Of a DNA stretch of 64,000 nucleotides, positions 17,375-27,259 are shown in pieces. The position numbers were made by a program, and so were the translations under genes. The notes beneath the pieces were generated by a model, which saw only the letters and a program-made list of their open reading frames with translations, made no database searches and was not told where the DNA came from. The DNA is from Halodurantibacterium daqingensis. GTDB taxonomy: Bacteria > Pseudomonadota > Alphaproteobacteria > Rhodobacterales > Rhodobacteraceae. The stretch spans positions 1 through 64,000 of the forward strand of contig NZ_JBHTFQ010000010.1 of assembly GCF_042666235.1 (NCBI RefSeq), given 5' to 3'. The first letter of the stretch is position 1. Every line of letters starts with the position of its first letter.

Positions 17375-18661
17375 CCTCCTCGGCCGAGGCGGCGGAATGC
17401 ACGAGCCTCGGCCGTATCCGCATCATGTTGGCCACCGCATCGACGCTGGCGCGCAGTGCCGAATCCATCAGATGCGCGTAGCGCATGGTGGTGCTGGACT
17501 GCGAATGGCCCAGCAGCTTGCCGATCATCTCGAGCGAAGCACCGCCGCTGACCAAGAGTGAGGCAAAGGTGTGCCGCAGATCATGGATGCGCACCCCGGG
17601 CAGCCCGGCCTGATCCTGAATGCCCCTCCAGAAGCGGCGGATTTCCTGAACCGGCTGGTCCTTGTCCGCGACATCACCGGGAAACAGCCAGTCGCAACCG
17701 ACCGGCACGGCGGAAAGCCTTGTCCGCACCAGTGCCGCCGTGTCGGCCGAGATCGGCACCCTGTGGATCCGGCGCTGCTTGGTGTGGCCGCCGGCTTGAC
17801 CCATGCGCAGCGCTCCAGATCGAAATGCTCGAACCGGGCCATGCGCACCTCGCCCAGCCGTGCCCCGGTCAGCATGCACATGCGGATGATGCCGGCGGCG
17901 CGCTGGTCTTCGGCGGCGCCCAGCGCATCGCCGAGCCGGGTGATCTCCTCCATGGAGAGATACCGCTCGCGCTCCACCTCGACCCGGCGGCGGAAGCCCA
18001 CCGCCGGATTGTCGGGCCGCATCTTCCACTGGACGGCGAGGTTGAACAGCTTGCGCAGCATCTCGCCGGCACGGTTGGCGCGCACCGGGGTGGGGCGAGG
18101 GAACTTCAGCGGCTCACGCCGCTTGATCTTCGGTTTCTTCTTCGCGGGCCGCGATCGCCCTTGTGCAATCAGGTTCAGCACCCGCTCGACATCGGCAGCG
18201 TCGATGTCCGCCACCAGCCGGTGCTTCCAATGCGGCCCGATCAGCTTCTTCAGCATGGATTCCTGATCGGCGGCGTTGCGTGGGGCCAGATGGCTGGCAT
18301 GTTCGCGCAGGTACCGCTCCACGAGATCCGGAAAGCGCGGCGCCTCGCGGGTCTCCTCGCGCTCGGCCAGCGGGTCCAGCCCGGCATCGACATCGCGGCG
18401 CAGAGCCTTGGCCCGCTCGCGCGCGGCGGTGACGTTCCATTCCGGCCAGCGCCCGATGGTCAGCCGCCGCTGTCGCCCGGTGGCTCGGTAGTCGAACATG
18501 AAGCTGCGGCTGCCCGATGCGTAGATGCAGATCGACAGCCCCAGCACGTCGGTGTCAAAAATCTGCCATGCCTTCGGGCGCGTCCCGGCCGCCCGGACCA
18601 GCTTCTCGGTTAATCTCTCTCGGCTTTTCAATGGATTGATCCTCGTCGTGCAGTCCGACAC
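17337..18661 (-). pseudogene. tyrosine integrase with a frameshift
   Basis: Two frames together make a full integrase of the P4/DUF4102 type: an N-terminal arm-binding domain (GLSICIYASGSRSFMFDYRA), a core-binding domain, then the catalytic domain with Arg in LTGARLGEVR. Near 17790-17800 the frame breaks; the correct continuation (HTKQRRIHRVPIS) is in another frame, which supplies HDLRHTF, LLGHSQSSTTMRYAH and the Tyr, ending at 17337. A one-base deletion in GCCGGCGGCC explains it. The gene is probably dead unless this is a sequencing error. It starts the prophage remnant on its right side. Confidence 0.85.
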
Positions 18662-18713
18662 ATGCGTAGATACGCCGGCTTATCAACAAGATGATTCACC
18701 AACCGGAATACAG

Positions 18714-18731
18714 GCGCGGACCGGCGCGGGA
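18714..18731 (+). repeat. 18-bp direct repeat, copy 2
   Basis: Second copy of the 18-mer at 16551-16568, about 55 bp upstream of the integrase start. The stretch 18662-18849 around it has no gene I can support. Confidence 0.5.
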
Positions 18732-18849
18732 AGGGCAGGGAAGGGCGCCGGTCAGGTGCTTGGGGGCTGTCCAGCTGGCCATCCGCGCGTTGGCGGCGAT
18801 CTCATATGGATTCAACTGCAACGGGCGGATAGGGTGAGCGGAAAGCCGC

Positions 18850-19201
18850 TTAAGCTGGCAACAGGGAACCACTCTCGGACAACATCTCACGGTCGAGCGT
18901 CAGGTCCGCCACGATCTTCTTCAGCCGTGCGTTCTCGTCCTCGAGCTGCTTCAAACGCTTCATCTCGGTCGGCAGAAGTCCGGCATACTTTTTCCTCCAG
19001 TTGAAATAGGTCGCCTGGCTGATCCCCGCTTTGCGGCAGATCTCCGCAACCGGCGTTCCGTCTTCGCCCTGCTTGATAATGAACGCCTTCTGCGCGTCCG
19101 AGAAATTGCTCGCCTTCATCCGATTCCGCTCCTCTCCCAGCCAGGAAAAGCGTAGCGGAAAACTCCAGCTTCAAACGGTCCAGTTTGCGGGGATCAGATC
19201 A
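18850..19201 (-). mobile_element. truncated IS3-family element (orfA fragment and one end)
   Basis: ATG 19119 opens an IS3-type OrfA with the HTH of the family (SDAQKAFIIKQGEDGTPV, then AEICRKAGISQATYFNWRKK) and the leucine-zipper region. It reads normally to LTLDREML, then diverges near 18885, so the 3' end of orfA and all of orfB are missing. The left-terminal inverted-repeat region, with CAAACTGGACCGTTTGAAGC, ends near 19201, only 50 bp from the first CRISPR repeat. It is related to the fragment at 37443-37693, in opposite orientation. Confidence 0.85.
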
Positions 19202-19251
19202 AGGTTGGGCAGACTCTACATCACAGCGAGGGAACTTTCGGGGGGCAGGTC

Positions 19252-22200
19252 AGGTCTATCCCCGCGAGCGCGGGGGAGCCCAACTCCACCACTGGGCCAA
19301 CGCCTGGGGAATGGGTCTATCCCCGCGAGCACGGGGGAGCCTGCGGCGGAACGTGGCGCAGGTGGACGGGGCGGGGTCTATCCCCGCGAGCACGGGGGAG
19401 CCCCGCGCTTGGCCCCCTGACCGTCGCGGCCGGGGGGTCTATCCCCGCGAGCACGGGGGAGCCCGACCATCCGCATTTCGTCGCCGTGCCAATAGGGGTC
19501 TATCCCCGCGAGCACGGGGGAGCCGGCCTCGGCCTGCGTTTTGGCGACGCGCTGGTGGGTCTATCCCCGCGAGCACGGGGGAGCCGACCTGACCCGCGGC
19601 CGCTTCCAGGAAGCCTGGGGTCTATCCCCGCGAGCACGGGGGAGCCCGGGCCGGTCGGTCTCATCCAGCGTGGTGAGGGGGTCTATCCCCGCGAGCACGG
19701 GGGAGCCCCTGAGCGACAGCGTCGGAGCCGCCGAGCCACGGGTCTATCCCCGCGAGCACGGGGGAGCCCGGGCCGGTCGGTCTCATCCAGCGTGGTGAGG
19801 GGGTCTATCCCCGCGAGCACGGGGGAGCCGGCCCCTCGTAGGCCACCACCTGCCCCGCGCTGGGTCTATCCCCGCGAGCACGGGGGAGCCCTCCGATTTG
19901 ATGGATGCAGGCCCAGCCTGCGGGGTCTATCCCCGCGAGCACGGGGGAGCCGGACGATGTGCCGACCCTGACCGCCTTGGAGGGGGTCTATCCCCGCGAG
20001 CACGGGGGAGCCCTTTGCCGAATTGCGGGTCGGTCGCGCTGGTGGGGTCTATCCCCGCGAGCACGGGGGAGCCGCCCCCATCGTCACGCCAAGAGCATCC
20101 TGGACGGGTCTATCCCCGCGAGCACGGGGGAGCCCGAAAACGCTGGCCGGTCCAGTTGATCATCACGGGTCTATCCCCGCGAGCACGGGGGAGCCTTGTG
20201 TTCCGCACGAATGCGGCGCGCATCGCAGGGTCTATCCCCGCGAGCACGGGGGAGCCCTGGTGTCAGTATCGGCGTAATGAATCCAACGAGGGTCTATCCC
20301 CGCGAGCACGGGGGAGCCGCCCCCATCGTCACGCCAAGAGCATCCTGGACGGGTCTATCCCCGCGAGCACGGGGGAGCCCTGGTGTCAGTATCGGCGTAA
20401 TGAATCCAACGAGGGTCTATCCCCGCGAGCACGGGGGAGCCGCGGTCAATCCGATGCTGCCGCAGGCGCTTGAGGGTCTATCCCCGCGAGCACGGGGGAG
20501 CCTCTATGATCCGGCAACTGCCGCGATCACCACCGGGTCTATCCCCGCGAGCACGGGGGAGCCCATCAATCCGGCCTCTCACGCGGTCGAAATTGGGGTC
20601 TATCCCCGCGAGCACGGGGGAGCCGCCTCGGCCCCGTCGATAAACACCCGCGTGCCGGGTCTATCCCCGCGAGCACGGGGGAGCCCGCGCCTGTTTTTTT
20701 CCGCGCAATGGCAGGTGGGGTCTATCCCCGCGAGCACGGGGGAGCCTGCTCAACCACCGTTCCGCTGACCCGGAAGCCGGGTCTATCCCCGCGAGCACGG
20801 GGGAGCCCCATGAATATCGCCTCCTTATTGCGCGACGAAGGGTCTATCCCCGCGAGCACGGGGGAGCCCGCTGACCGCTCATCCCACCATCCCGCCGGGC
20901 GGGTCTATCCCCGCGAGCACGGGGGAGCCTAGCCAAGCTGGACGGCGAAAGCGTCCGCACGGGGTCTATCCCCGCGAGCACGGGGGAGCCTCTGAGTAGC
21001 AATACCTGCCTGCGTCGTGGCCGGGTCTATCCCCGCGAGCACGGGGGAGCCGCCGGGCATTGCAAGATCGAGCCGCGAGTAGAGGGTCTATCCCCGCGAG
21101 CACGGGGGAGCCCACACCGTCAACCGGGGCGATATCATCGTCTGGGGTCTATCCCCGCGAGCACGGGGGAGCCTCCGCAGCGCCTTGTGAAACCCGGTCC
21201 AGAGCGGGTCTATCCCCGCGAGCACGGGGGAGCCCACGGCCGGAAATCGAAAAAGGCGCCTGGTCTGGGTCTATCCCCGCGAGCACGGGGGAGCCCCGCA
21301 CGTCCGACAGGATCGCCGGCGGCAGCGGGGTCTATCCCCGCGAGCACGGGGGAGCCTGCGTTAGATAGGGGTTCCCCATGACTGATAGGGGTCTATCCCC
21401 GCGAGCACGGGGGAGCCCGACCATCCGAATTTCGTCGCCGTGCCAGTAGGGGTCTATCCCCGCGAGCACGGGGGAGCCGCGCCGACGAACATTTCCACAG
21501 ACGCCCGATCGGGTCTATCCCCGCGAGCACGGGGGAGCCGGAAAGCTGCATTTTCTCAGGCTGCTCCTGCTGGGTCTATCCCCGCGAGCACGGGGGAGCC
21601 ATTGCGCGGCCACACCCTCGCGAGCTCGGCGCGGGTCTATCCCCGCGAGCACGGGGGAGCCCGAATGTGAGGAGGTAGCGTGATGCCATGTCAGGGTCTA
21701 TCCCCGCGAGCACGGGGGAGCCCCCAGTGTTTTCCCATGCCGGGGGTGACCGGGGGGTCTATCCCCGCGAGCACGGGGGAGCCGCTCAGAGAGACGCCAG
21801 CCTCACCCGCGGCAAGGGTCTATCCCCGCGAGCACGGGGGAGCCCTGCAGGGCCGCATGAATGAAGGTCCGCAACAGGGTCTATCCCCGCGAGCACGGGG
21901 GAGCCCTTTAGGCGCTCAAACCAATCGTCTGCCATGGGGGTCTATCCCCGCGAGCACGGGGGAGCCAGCCCATTGCCCGAGGCGGGCTGTCGCGAAGGGG
22001 GTCTATCCCCGCGAGCACGGGGGAGCCCGGGCGAAGTCTGCAAGATCGCCTTGCGGGAAAGGTCTATCCCCGCGAGCACGGGGGAGCCAAGCATAAGTAC
22101 GGGTAGGAGAGGCTGGGATCGGGTCTATCCCCGCGAGCACGGGGGAGCCTCGGCACCGCCCCCGGATCTTCAAATATCGGGGGGTCTATCTCCGCGAGCA

Positions 22201-23491
22201 CGGGGGAGCCTCCATAGCAAACCCAATTACATCAGCCCCGCAGGGTCTATCCCCGCGAGCACGGGGGAGCCGGGGACTGCAACGCCGCATAGAGTCTGGC
22301 AGCGGGTCTATCCCCGCGAGCACGGGGGAGCCCTATGACAAACCAGTCTCCGGTCCCGAACGCGGGGTCTATCCCCGCGAGCACGGGGGAGCCCGACCCC
22401 GGTCGTATGCCTGATAGATCACACCGGGTCTATCCCCGCGAGCACGGGGGAGCCGTGACGAGGCTGTAGGCGTCCAGCGGGCGCAGGGGTCTATCCCCGC
22501 GAGCACGGGGGAGCCTCCAACTTTGTCTAAACGCCATCAGATGTGTGGGGTCTATCCCCGCGAGCACGGGGGAGCCGAGATGTGCCCCCCTATGCTGTAG
22601 TTGGAGGCGGGTCTATCCCCGCGAGCACGGGGGAGCCTCAGCGCGGTGCGGCGATTCTGCGTCATGACCGGGTCTATCCCCGCGAGCACGGGGGAGCCCA
22701 CCTGCGCAAATACGCGCTGATCCGCTGCCGGGGTCTATCCCCGCGAGCACGGGGGAGCCCGTGGGGTCAACACCCATCGAGGCAAGCCGGCGGGTCTATC
22801 CCCGCGAGCACGGGGGAGCCTCGTCTCCGATCGCGCCGCAGGGCTGGACGAAGGGTCTATCCCCGCGAGCACGGGGGAGCCTTGGCGGCGGCGGCCGTCA
22901 GGTAAAAGGCGGCGGGTCTATCCCCGCGAGCACGGGGGAGCCCGCGCAGGGGCGTCATGGTGGTGTCGTTGTTCGGGTCTATCCCCGCGAGCACGGGGGA
23001 GCCTCGGTCGTCGTTCCGGTGACTTCGAACGCCTTGGGTCTATCCCCGCGAGCACGGGGGAGCCTATTCCTCGGTGATCGTCACGCCCAGAAGCGGGGGT
23101 CTATCCCCGCGAGCACGGGGGAGCCTCAGCCATTGGTCACTCCATCAGGCTTTGAGGGGGTCTATCCCCGCGAGCACGGGGGAGCCTGCACCCGCCGCAA
23201 CGTCGGGCAGACCCGACAGGGTCTATCCCCGCGAGCACGGGGGAGCCAGAGCGGCAGTCTCCAAAATTGCGCGTCCGGGGGGTCTATCCCCGCGAGCACG
23301 GGGGAGCCTTCATCGTCTATCTCCTGTCCGCCTTCACGCTGGGTCTATCCCCGCGAGCACGGGGGAGCCGCGCGCTGTCGGGAGTTGCTCGGGCGCTTGG
23401 CGGGTCTATCCCCGCGAGCACGGGGGAGCCGCTACCCGGCCGGTCAAGGCCGCGCTCGATCCGGGTCTATCCCCGCGAGCACGGGGGAGCC
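19252..23491 (-). CRISPR. type I-E CRISPR array, 70 repeats and 69 spacers
   Basis: Repeats are 29 bp; on the + strand they begin GGGTCTATCCCCGCGAGC and end ACGGGGGAGCC. The period is 61 bp (32-bp spacers) except for two 33-bp spacers at 20257-20289 and 20380-20412. Transcription is on the minus strand: there the repeat forms a CCCCGT/GCGGGG stem with a GCTC loop and leaves an 8-nt 5' handle AUAGACCC, as in E. coli type I-E. The 19252 repeat is degenerate (first base A; G at 19270), which marks the leader-distal end. The repeats at 22060 (first base A) and 22182 (T at 22190) also vary. Spacer pairs 19647/19769, 20074/20319 and 20257/20380 are identical; 19464 and 21418 differ at two bases. 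New spacers would enter at the right end. Confidence 0.99.
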
Positions 23492-23549
23492 TCTAGCGCT
23501 TAATGGTTTGTTTTTACGTCGATGTCAAAGAGCGGGCAGGCGAGTGGAT
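23492..23549 (-). promoter_or_regulatory. CRISPR leader
   Basis: The 58 bp between the last repeat and the cas2 stop codon are AT-rich next to the array (read on the minus strand: GTAAAAACAAACCATTAAGC). Position beside cas2 and the intact repeats, with the degenerate repeat at the other end, identifies it as the leader. Its promoter may extend into cas2. I cannot place an IHF site with confidence. Confidence 0.75.
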
Positions 23550-23849
23550 TTAATCCTGCTTTCGTTTAGCGAGTAGAACGCCGTCCGCGTCAACGATCGT
23601 CCGGGGCGGCTCACCGAGGTTCTCAATACGAAGGTGGCCTGCTGCCCTAGTGTCGCGCCACACGAGTGTGAGCGAGCCTCGACCGAGGGCTTCCCACCAT
23701 TCCGTCATGACGTTCCAGACCCGCGTCCGGACGGCAGCAGACATTTCAGGCGCCACGTAGACGCCCGGTGCGATCTCGAGCATGACAGAGGTCAAGAAGC
23801 CCCGGTAGCGCATTTCGACGTCACGGGTGACAATGATCGTCAAGGGCAT
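23550..23849 (-). CDS. cas2: CRISPR-associated endoribonuclease-fold protein Cas2 (type I-E)
   Basis: A 99-aa protein of the I-E Cas2 (CasF/ygbF) type: MPLTIIVTRDVEMRYRGFL, then EIAPGVYVAPEMSAAVR and WEALGRGSLTLVW. Cas2 dimers bridge two Cas1 dimers in the integrase that inserts spacers at the leader end. The ATG overlaps the cas1 stop (ATGA). It is the last cas gene, next to the leader, as usual for I-E. Confidence 0.97.
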   Translation of the reverse strand: MPLTIIVTRDVEMRYRGFLTSVMLEIAPGVYVAPEMSAAVRTRVWNVMTEWWEALGRGSLTLVWRDTRAAGHLRIENLGEPPRTIVDADGVLLAKRKQD

Positions 23850-24730
23850 CAGAGGCTCCTGCCTTCGAAAAGGGCCTTGATGCGCTCGATCATCTCGGGA
23901 ATCACACCTTGTCTGGCCAAGGCTTCACCTGTCATGCGGCGGGTCACCCGTTCAATATTCTCGGAGGGGCGTTCGTCCACAAGCTTCGCCGCCTTGAACG
24001 CGCAGGGGATGGTGAGACTGTCGCGATAGAGATCTGCCACGTCCAGGACGAAGCTCTGGCCCGGGTCTTCGTGGATGAAGCCCAATTGCGGGATCGTCGC
24101 GGTGGCACATACGGCGATGGCTGCCGCGGCCTCGACGGCACTTGATGCGTGGTTCAGCGCCTGATTGGGCAAGTCGGCCGCCATCGGATTGCCCCGGTCA
24201 TAGCGGCGGCCATTCCATCTCACCCCGATCCGCTGGGCATGAAGGGCATAGGTCTCCTTCATCCGCGCCCCTTCGATGCCGCGCAGGACATTCAGGTCGG
24301 CATGGGGAAAGACTTCTCCCAAACGAAGGGCATACATCCGACGTGCGGTCATGACACGAAGATCGTCATCCGCCCAGATCCGCGCCTGAAGCCGGGCCAG
24401 GCCAGACCGGTCAGGGATCATCGGCGGAGCCGTATAGAGCCGCACCCCGTCTTCCCCCACCGCTGCGAGGGCTGTGCGTGCATGGGCGAGCAGGCGCAGG
24501 GCGTCATGGCTCACGGTTGACCCGGGCCCCAGCAGGATGATCGACACGCCCTGCAGCGGTATGGCGTAGTCGCCGGGATCCAGCGCATCGGCGAGTGTTC
24601 GTTCTCCTTGCAGAAATGCCAACGTGCCGTCGCGCGCTGAAAGCGCTCCGCGCGCGAGATAAAGGCATCCCGCCCGATCGGCATGGGGCACCTTGGCGCT
24701 GTCAATCCCCAGCCGTCCCTTGAGCATCAC
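23849..24730 (-). CDS. cas1: CRISPR-associated integrase Cas1 (type I-E)
   Basis: A 293-aa protein. It has the catalytic metal ligands of Cas1: Glu in the EGARMKETYALHAQ segment, His in GFIHEDPGQSF and Asp in FVLDVADLYR. The N-terminal beta domain begins with RLGIDSAKVPHADRAGCLYL. Length fits I-E Cas1 (about 300 aa). It overlaps cas6e by four bases and cas2 by one, so translation is coupled along the operon. All key residues are present. Confidence 0.97.
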   Translation of the reverse strand: MMLKGRLGIDSAKVPHADRAGCLYLARGALSARDGTLAFLQGERTLADALDPGDYAIPLQGVSIILLGPGSTVSHDALRLLAHARTALAAVGEDGVRLYTAPPMIPDRSGLARLQARIWADDDLRVMTARRMYALRLGEVFPHADLNVLRGIEGARMKETYALHAQRIGVRWNGRRYDRGNPMAADLPNQALNHASSAVEAAAAIAVCATATIPQLGFIHEDPGQSFVLDVADLYRDSLTIPCAFKAAKLVDERPSENIERVTRRMTGEALARQGVIPEMIERIKALFEGRSL

Positions 24731-25467
24731 GGCATCCTCTGCGCCGGACGCAACAGGATCATTCCGTAGCCGTAGCTGCGATGTCTTCCGACACCGCGCG
24801 CCAGGAGATCCGCAAACGCCGCAGGATCAGAGATCGTCAGGGTGCCGTGCAGCACGGCGTCCGGCCCGTCGAGCCGTTTGCGATCGCGCTGAATACGCAA
24901 CCGCTGGAAGCTGGCGAGGCGGGTTGCCGCGAGATCAAGGCTGGCGGCGGGCGTCAAGCGTTCCGCAAGCCAGTCGACATAAACCTTCTCGCGCGAGTTC
25001 TCCTTGCCCCGGAGGGCCGATGACAGAAAAGCGTCGATCTCGGCCCCCTTGCGGAAACTGACCTCGACGCCGTTCTCGTTGCGCCCTGTCAGCGCCGATG
25101 CGAGCCGAACGACCGGACGCAAACGCAGGTCGAAACCCAGCCGCTGTCCTGCCGCCCAGTGATACGCCGGGCGCGGCAGGCTGCGAAGGCGATCAAGTGC
25201 GATAACTTCGGCATGACCGGGCATCAGGCTGGTCAGCGCCTGCTGCCGTAGGGCCTCTGCATCCAGGCGGGCATAGGCGTAGATCGTGCCATGCTGCGCC
25301 CGGGGTGCCACCATGAGACGAAAGGGCTGCAGCACGGCCGGTCCGAACGTCTCTCCCAGCAGATGGTGCAGGGTAGACCCCTCATCGAAGGAGCCAGGTT
25401 TGCGCGCGCCGGCCCAGAGATGCAGCGCACGGAGCGAGAGGGGGAGTTCCACCAGATGCAGGCTCAT
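24727..25467 (-). CDS. cas6e: CRISPR repeat endonuclease Cas6e (CasE)
   Basis: A 246-aa RAMP protein that cuts the repeat hairpin to mature crRNA. The opening SLHLVELPLSLRALHLW contains the His typical of the active site, and the C-terminus has the Gly-rich RAMP loop (GVGRHRSYGYGMILL). ATG 25467 overlaps the cas5e stop (ATGA). Confidence 0.95.
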   Translation of the reverse strand: MSLHLVELPLSLRALHLWAGARKPGSFDEGSTLHHLLGETFGPAVLQPFRLMVAPRAQHGTIYAYARLDAEALRQQALTSLMPGHAEVIALDRLRSLPRPAYHWAAGQRLGFDLRLRPVVRLASALTGRNENGVEVSFRKGAEIDAFLSSALRGKENSREKVYVDWLAERLTPAASLDLAATRLASFQRLRIQRDRKRLDGPDAVLHGTLTISDPAAFADLLARGVGRHRSYGYGMILLRPAQRMP

Positions 25468-26126
25468 GGCAACCGTCCTTCGCACACGCGCCGACTGCCG
25501 CCATGAAGGCCGGTGACCCAGTTACGCAGATCTGCCAGATCGCTGCCCGGTGCATCAAAGGTCATGGGCCACAACGCCCGGCCCGGCAGAGCAAGCGCCT
25601 TCAAGGCACCGAGTGCGTCTTCGGCCTCGACCCAACCGGCAAAAAGCGGACTGCTCGGAAGACACGGTTTGCGGCCGATGAAGAGCGGCCGGGCCGGGCG
25701 TTCCAAAGCAGCTGCCAGTGCGTCGAGATCGGGCCCCTCGCCCGGTGTCAGCCGCGCGACAACCCGGCAGTCGTGATCCGCGAGATAGTCACGTCGGCGG
25801 CGATGCGGACTGTCATAGGTCGCCCCTGCCCGTTCGTCCGGGCGTCCCCATGTTGTCCAGCCACGGTCATTCGCCTCGAGCTTGGCGTTCTGGGTGTCGG
25901 TCAACAGCCGGCCTTGCGCGACGATCAGCGCGCCGAAGACCAGTCGATCTTGAAGTGCCTGATGCAACGAACCCTGTTCCCGCCGCCACCCGATCGCATT
26001 GGCAAAGAGGCCCGTCAAGGCAGAGGCCGAGGGGAAATCCCGCGTCGGTCCGACATGGTCGATCGCGATACCGCCAAAGGCCATCAACGGCGCGTCGAGA
26101 CGCAGATGGAGCCAGCGTTGCATCAT
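25464..26126 (-). CDS. cas5e: Cascade subunit Cas5e (CasD)
   Basis: A 220-aa protein that holds the 5' handle of crRNA in Cascade. It begins MMQRWLHLRLDAPLMAFGG with the conserved HVGPTRDFPSASALTGLFANA region of Cas5e. ATG 26126 overlaps the cas7e stop; the open frame further upstream is non-homologous. Length is normal for the family. Confidence 0.95.
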   Translation of the reverse strand: MMQRWLHLRLDAPLMAFGGIAIDHVGPTRDFPSASALTGLFANAIGWRREQGSLHQALQDRLVFGALIVAQGRLLTDTQNAKLEANDRGWTTWGRPDERAGATYDSPHRRRRDYLADHDCRVVARLTPGEGPDLDALAAALERPARPLFIGRKPCLPSSPLFAGWVEAEDALGALKALALPGRALWPMTFDAPGSDLADLRNWVTGLHGGSRRVCEGRLP

Positions 26127-27259
26127 GCCACCGGCTCGGCCAGCTGAGAGGGCAGACCTTTGGCGAAAGCGGCAAGATCGGCGAGCGTGCCACGCTCGGC
26201 GCCGGGCACTTCGGCATTGGCCAGGGACATCACCCGCCGGGTTTCGCCGGTGGCATAGGCATGATCGAGGGCGTCGAGATGTTCTGCCAACTGCGCCACC
26301 GCTACAGCAGTGCTTGCTGCGCACGGGGTGCGGAACGCCTCGGCCAGGGAGCGTGGCTGGCGATCACCGGCCTCTACCAGCAGGAAGGACGCCCGCGAAT
26401 AGGGCGCGGTCGAGCCGAGTTTTGCACCAGGAGAGACTTCGGCGATCAGGTAAAGCAGGTTGTGCAACACGTCGCCGGCAAGCTGCGCATCGCCGCCGAG
26501 ATTCTCGAGAAGGCCGGGCAGATCGACCACGACATAGCCATAGAAGAGGCCAGAGGTCAGCTCAGTCTCCTGAATGGTGTCGGCGCCTGTATCCTCATCC
26601 CGGGCCAGATCGTCGGCGGCAATGAAATAGTCGCTCTCGGCCTCTTCGGCATGAACCGTGAAGGCATGGGCAACATGGACGGGGGCGTCAATATTGGCCT
26701 TTGGGTCCGACGTCACCATGCGACCGAAAAGTGCACCCGTCAGGCCACCGGGCAGCTTGGCGCCTTCTCCCAGCGCTTTCAGATTCGCCTTGTGGGACTT
26801 GTGCCAATCCTTCGCCAGTTCGCCTGCGGCCTTTGCATCGCCGGCGGCCTCGGCCGCCAGCCGTTGCGCTTCCGCCTTGAGGTAATTTACCTCTGCCAAG
26901 CCCAGAAGCAGGGTCTGACGCGATTTCTTGTCGCCGCCCTTGTCGCCATAAACCGCGGTCAACATCGCTTCTCGGATCGGCTTCAGAACGACCTCGTCGA
27001 TGTCTGTAGCCCAGTCGGCAAAGACCTTCCGGTCAATTGTCTCGCGCGAGCGATAGGCCGCGTCCGCGCCGTCAATTCGGTGCAGGCTGTGCGGATCGTC
27101 TGCCAGCCGCCAATGCCGCTTGAGGCATTGCGAGGATACCCGCGTGCGCAGGCTACCCCCATAGGGCAGCCGTTTTGCCAGTCCGGAATCGTCGCGGTTC
27201 AGAAGGGCGGCGGTATAGGGCGCAAGGAAATGGATTTGCAGGAAACGCGGATCAGCCAT
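26123..27259 (-). CDS. cas7e: Cascade backbone subunit Cas7e (CasC/Cse4)
   Basis: A 378-aa protein that forms the six-copy backbone along crRNA. It has the family opening RFLQIHFLAPYTAALLNRDDSG, the KRLPYGGSLRTRVSSQCLKRHWR segment and GLFYGYVVVDLPGLLENLGG. ATG 27259 overlaps cse2 by 8 bp; the upstream extension to 27364 is a shadow of cse2. Confidence 0.96.
   Translation of the reverse strand: MADPRFLQIHFLAPYTAALLNRDDSGLAKRLPYGGSLRTRVSSQCLKRHWRLADDPHSLHRIDGADAAYRSRETIDRKVFADWATDIDEVVLKPIREAMLTAVYGDKGGDKKSRQTLLLGLAEVNYLKAEAQRLAAEAAGDAKAAGELAKDWHKSHKANLKALGEGAKLPGGLTGALFGRMVTSDPKANIDAPVHVAHAFTVHAEEAESDYFIAADDLARDEDTGADTIQETELTSGLFYGYVVVDLPGLLENLGGDAQLAGDVLHNLLYLIAEVSPGAKLGSTAPYSRASFLLVEAGDRQPRSLAEAFRTPCAASTAVAVAQLAEHLDALDHAYATGETRRVMSLANAEVPGAERGTLADLAAFAKGLPSQLAEPVA

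Noticed and set aside
17558..18613. A 351-aa open frame on the + strand opposite the first integrase
   Set aside because: Low-complexity Arg/Pro-rich shadow; the minus strand carries clear integrase motifs even though frameshifted.
19185..23576. Many long open frames across 19185-23576 with repeated GLSPRARGS, VYPREHGGA or GSIPASTGEP peptides
   Set aside because: They are translations of the CRISPR repeat in its three frames (61-bp period shifts the frame); not proteins.
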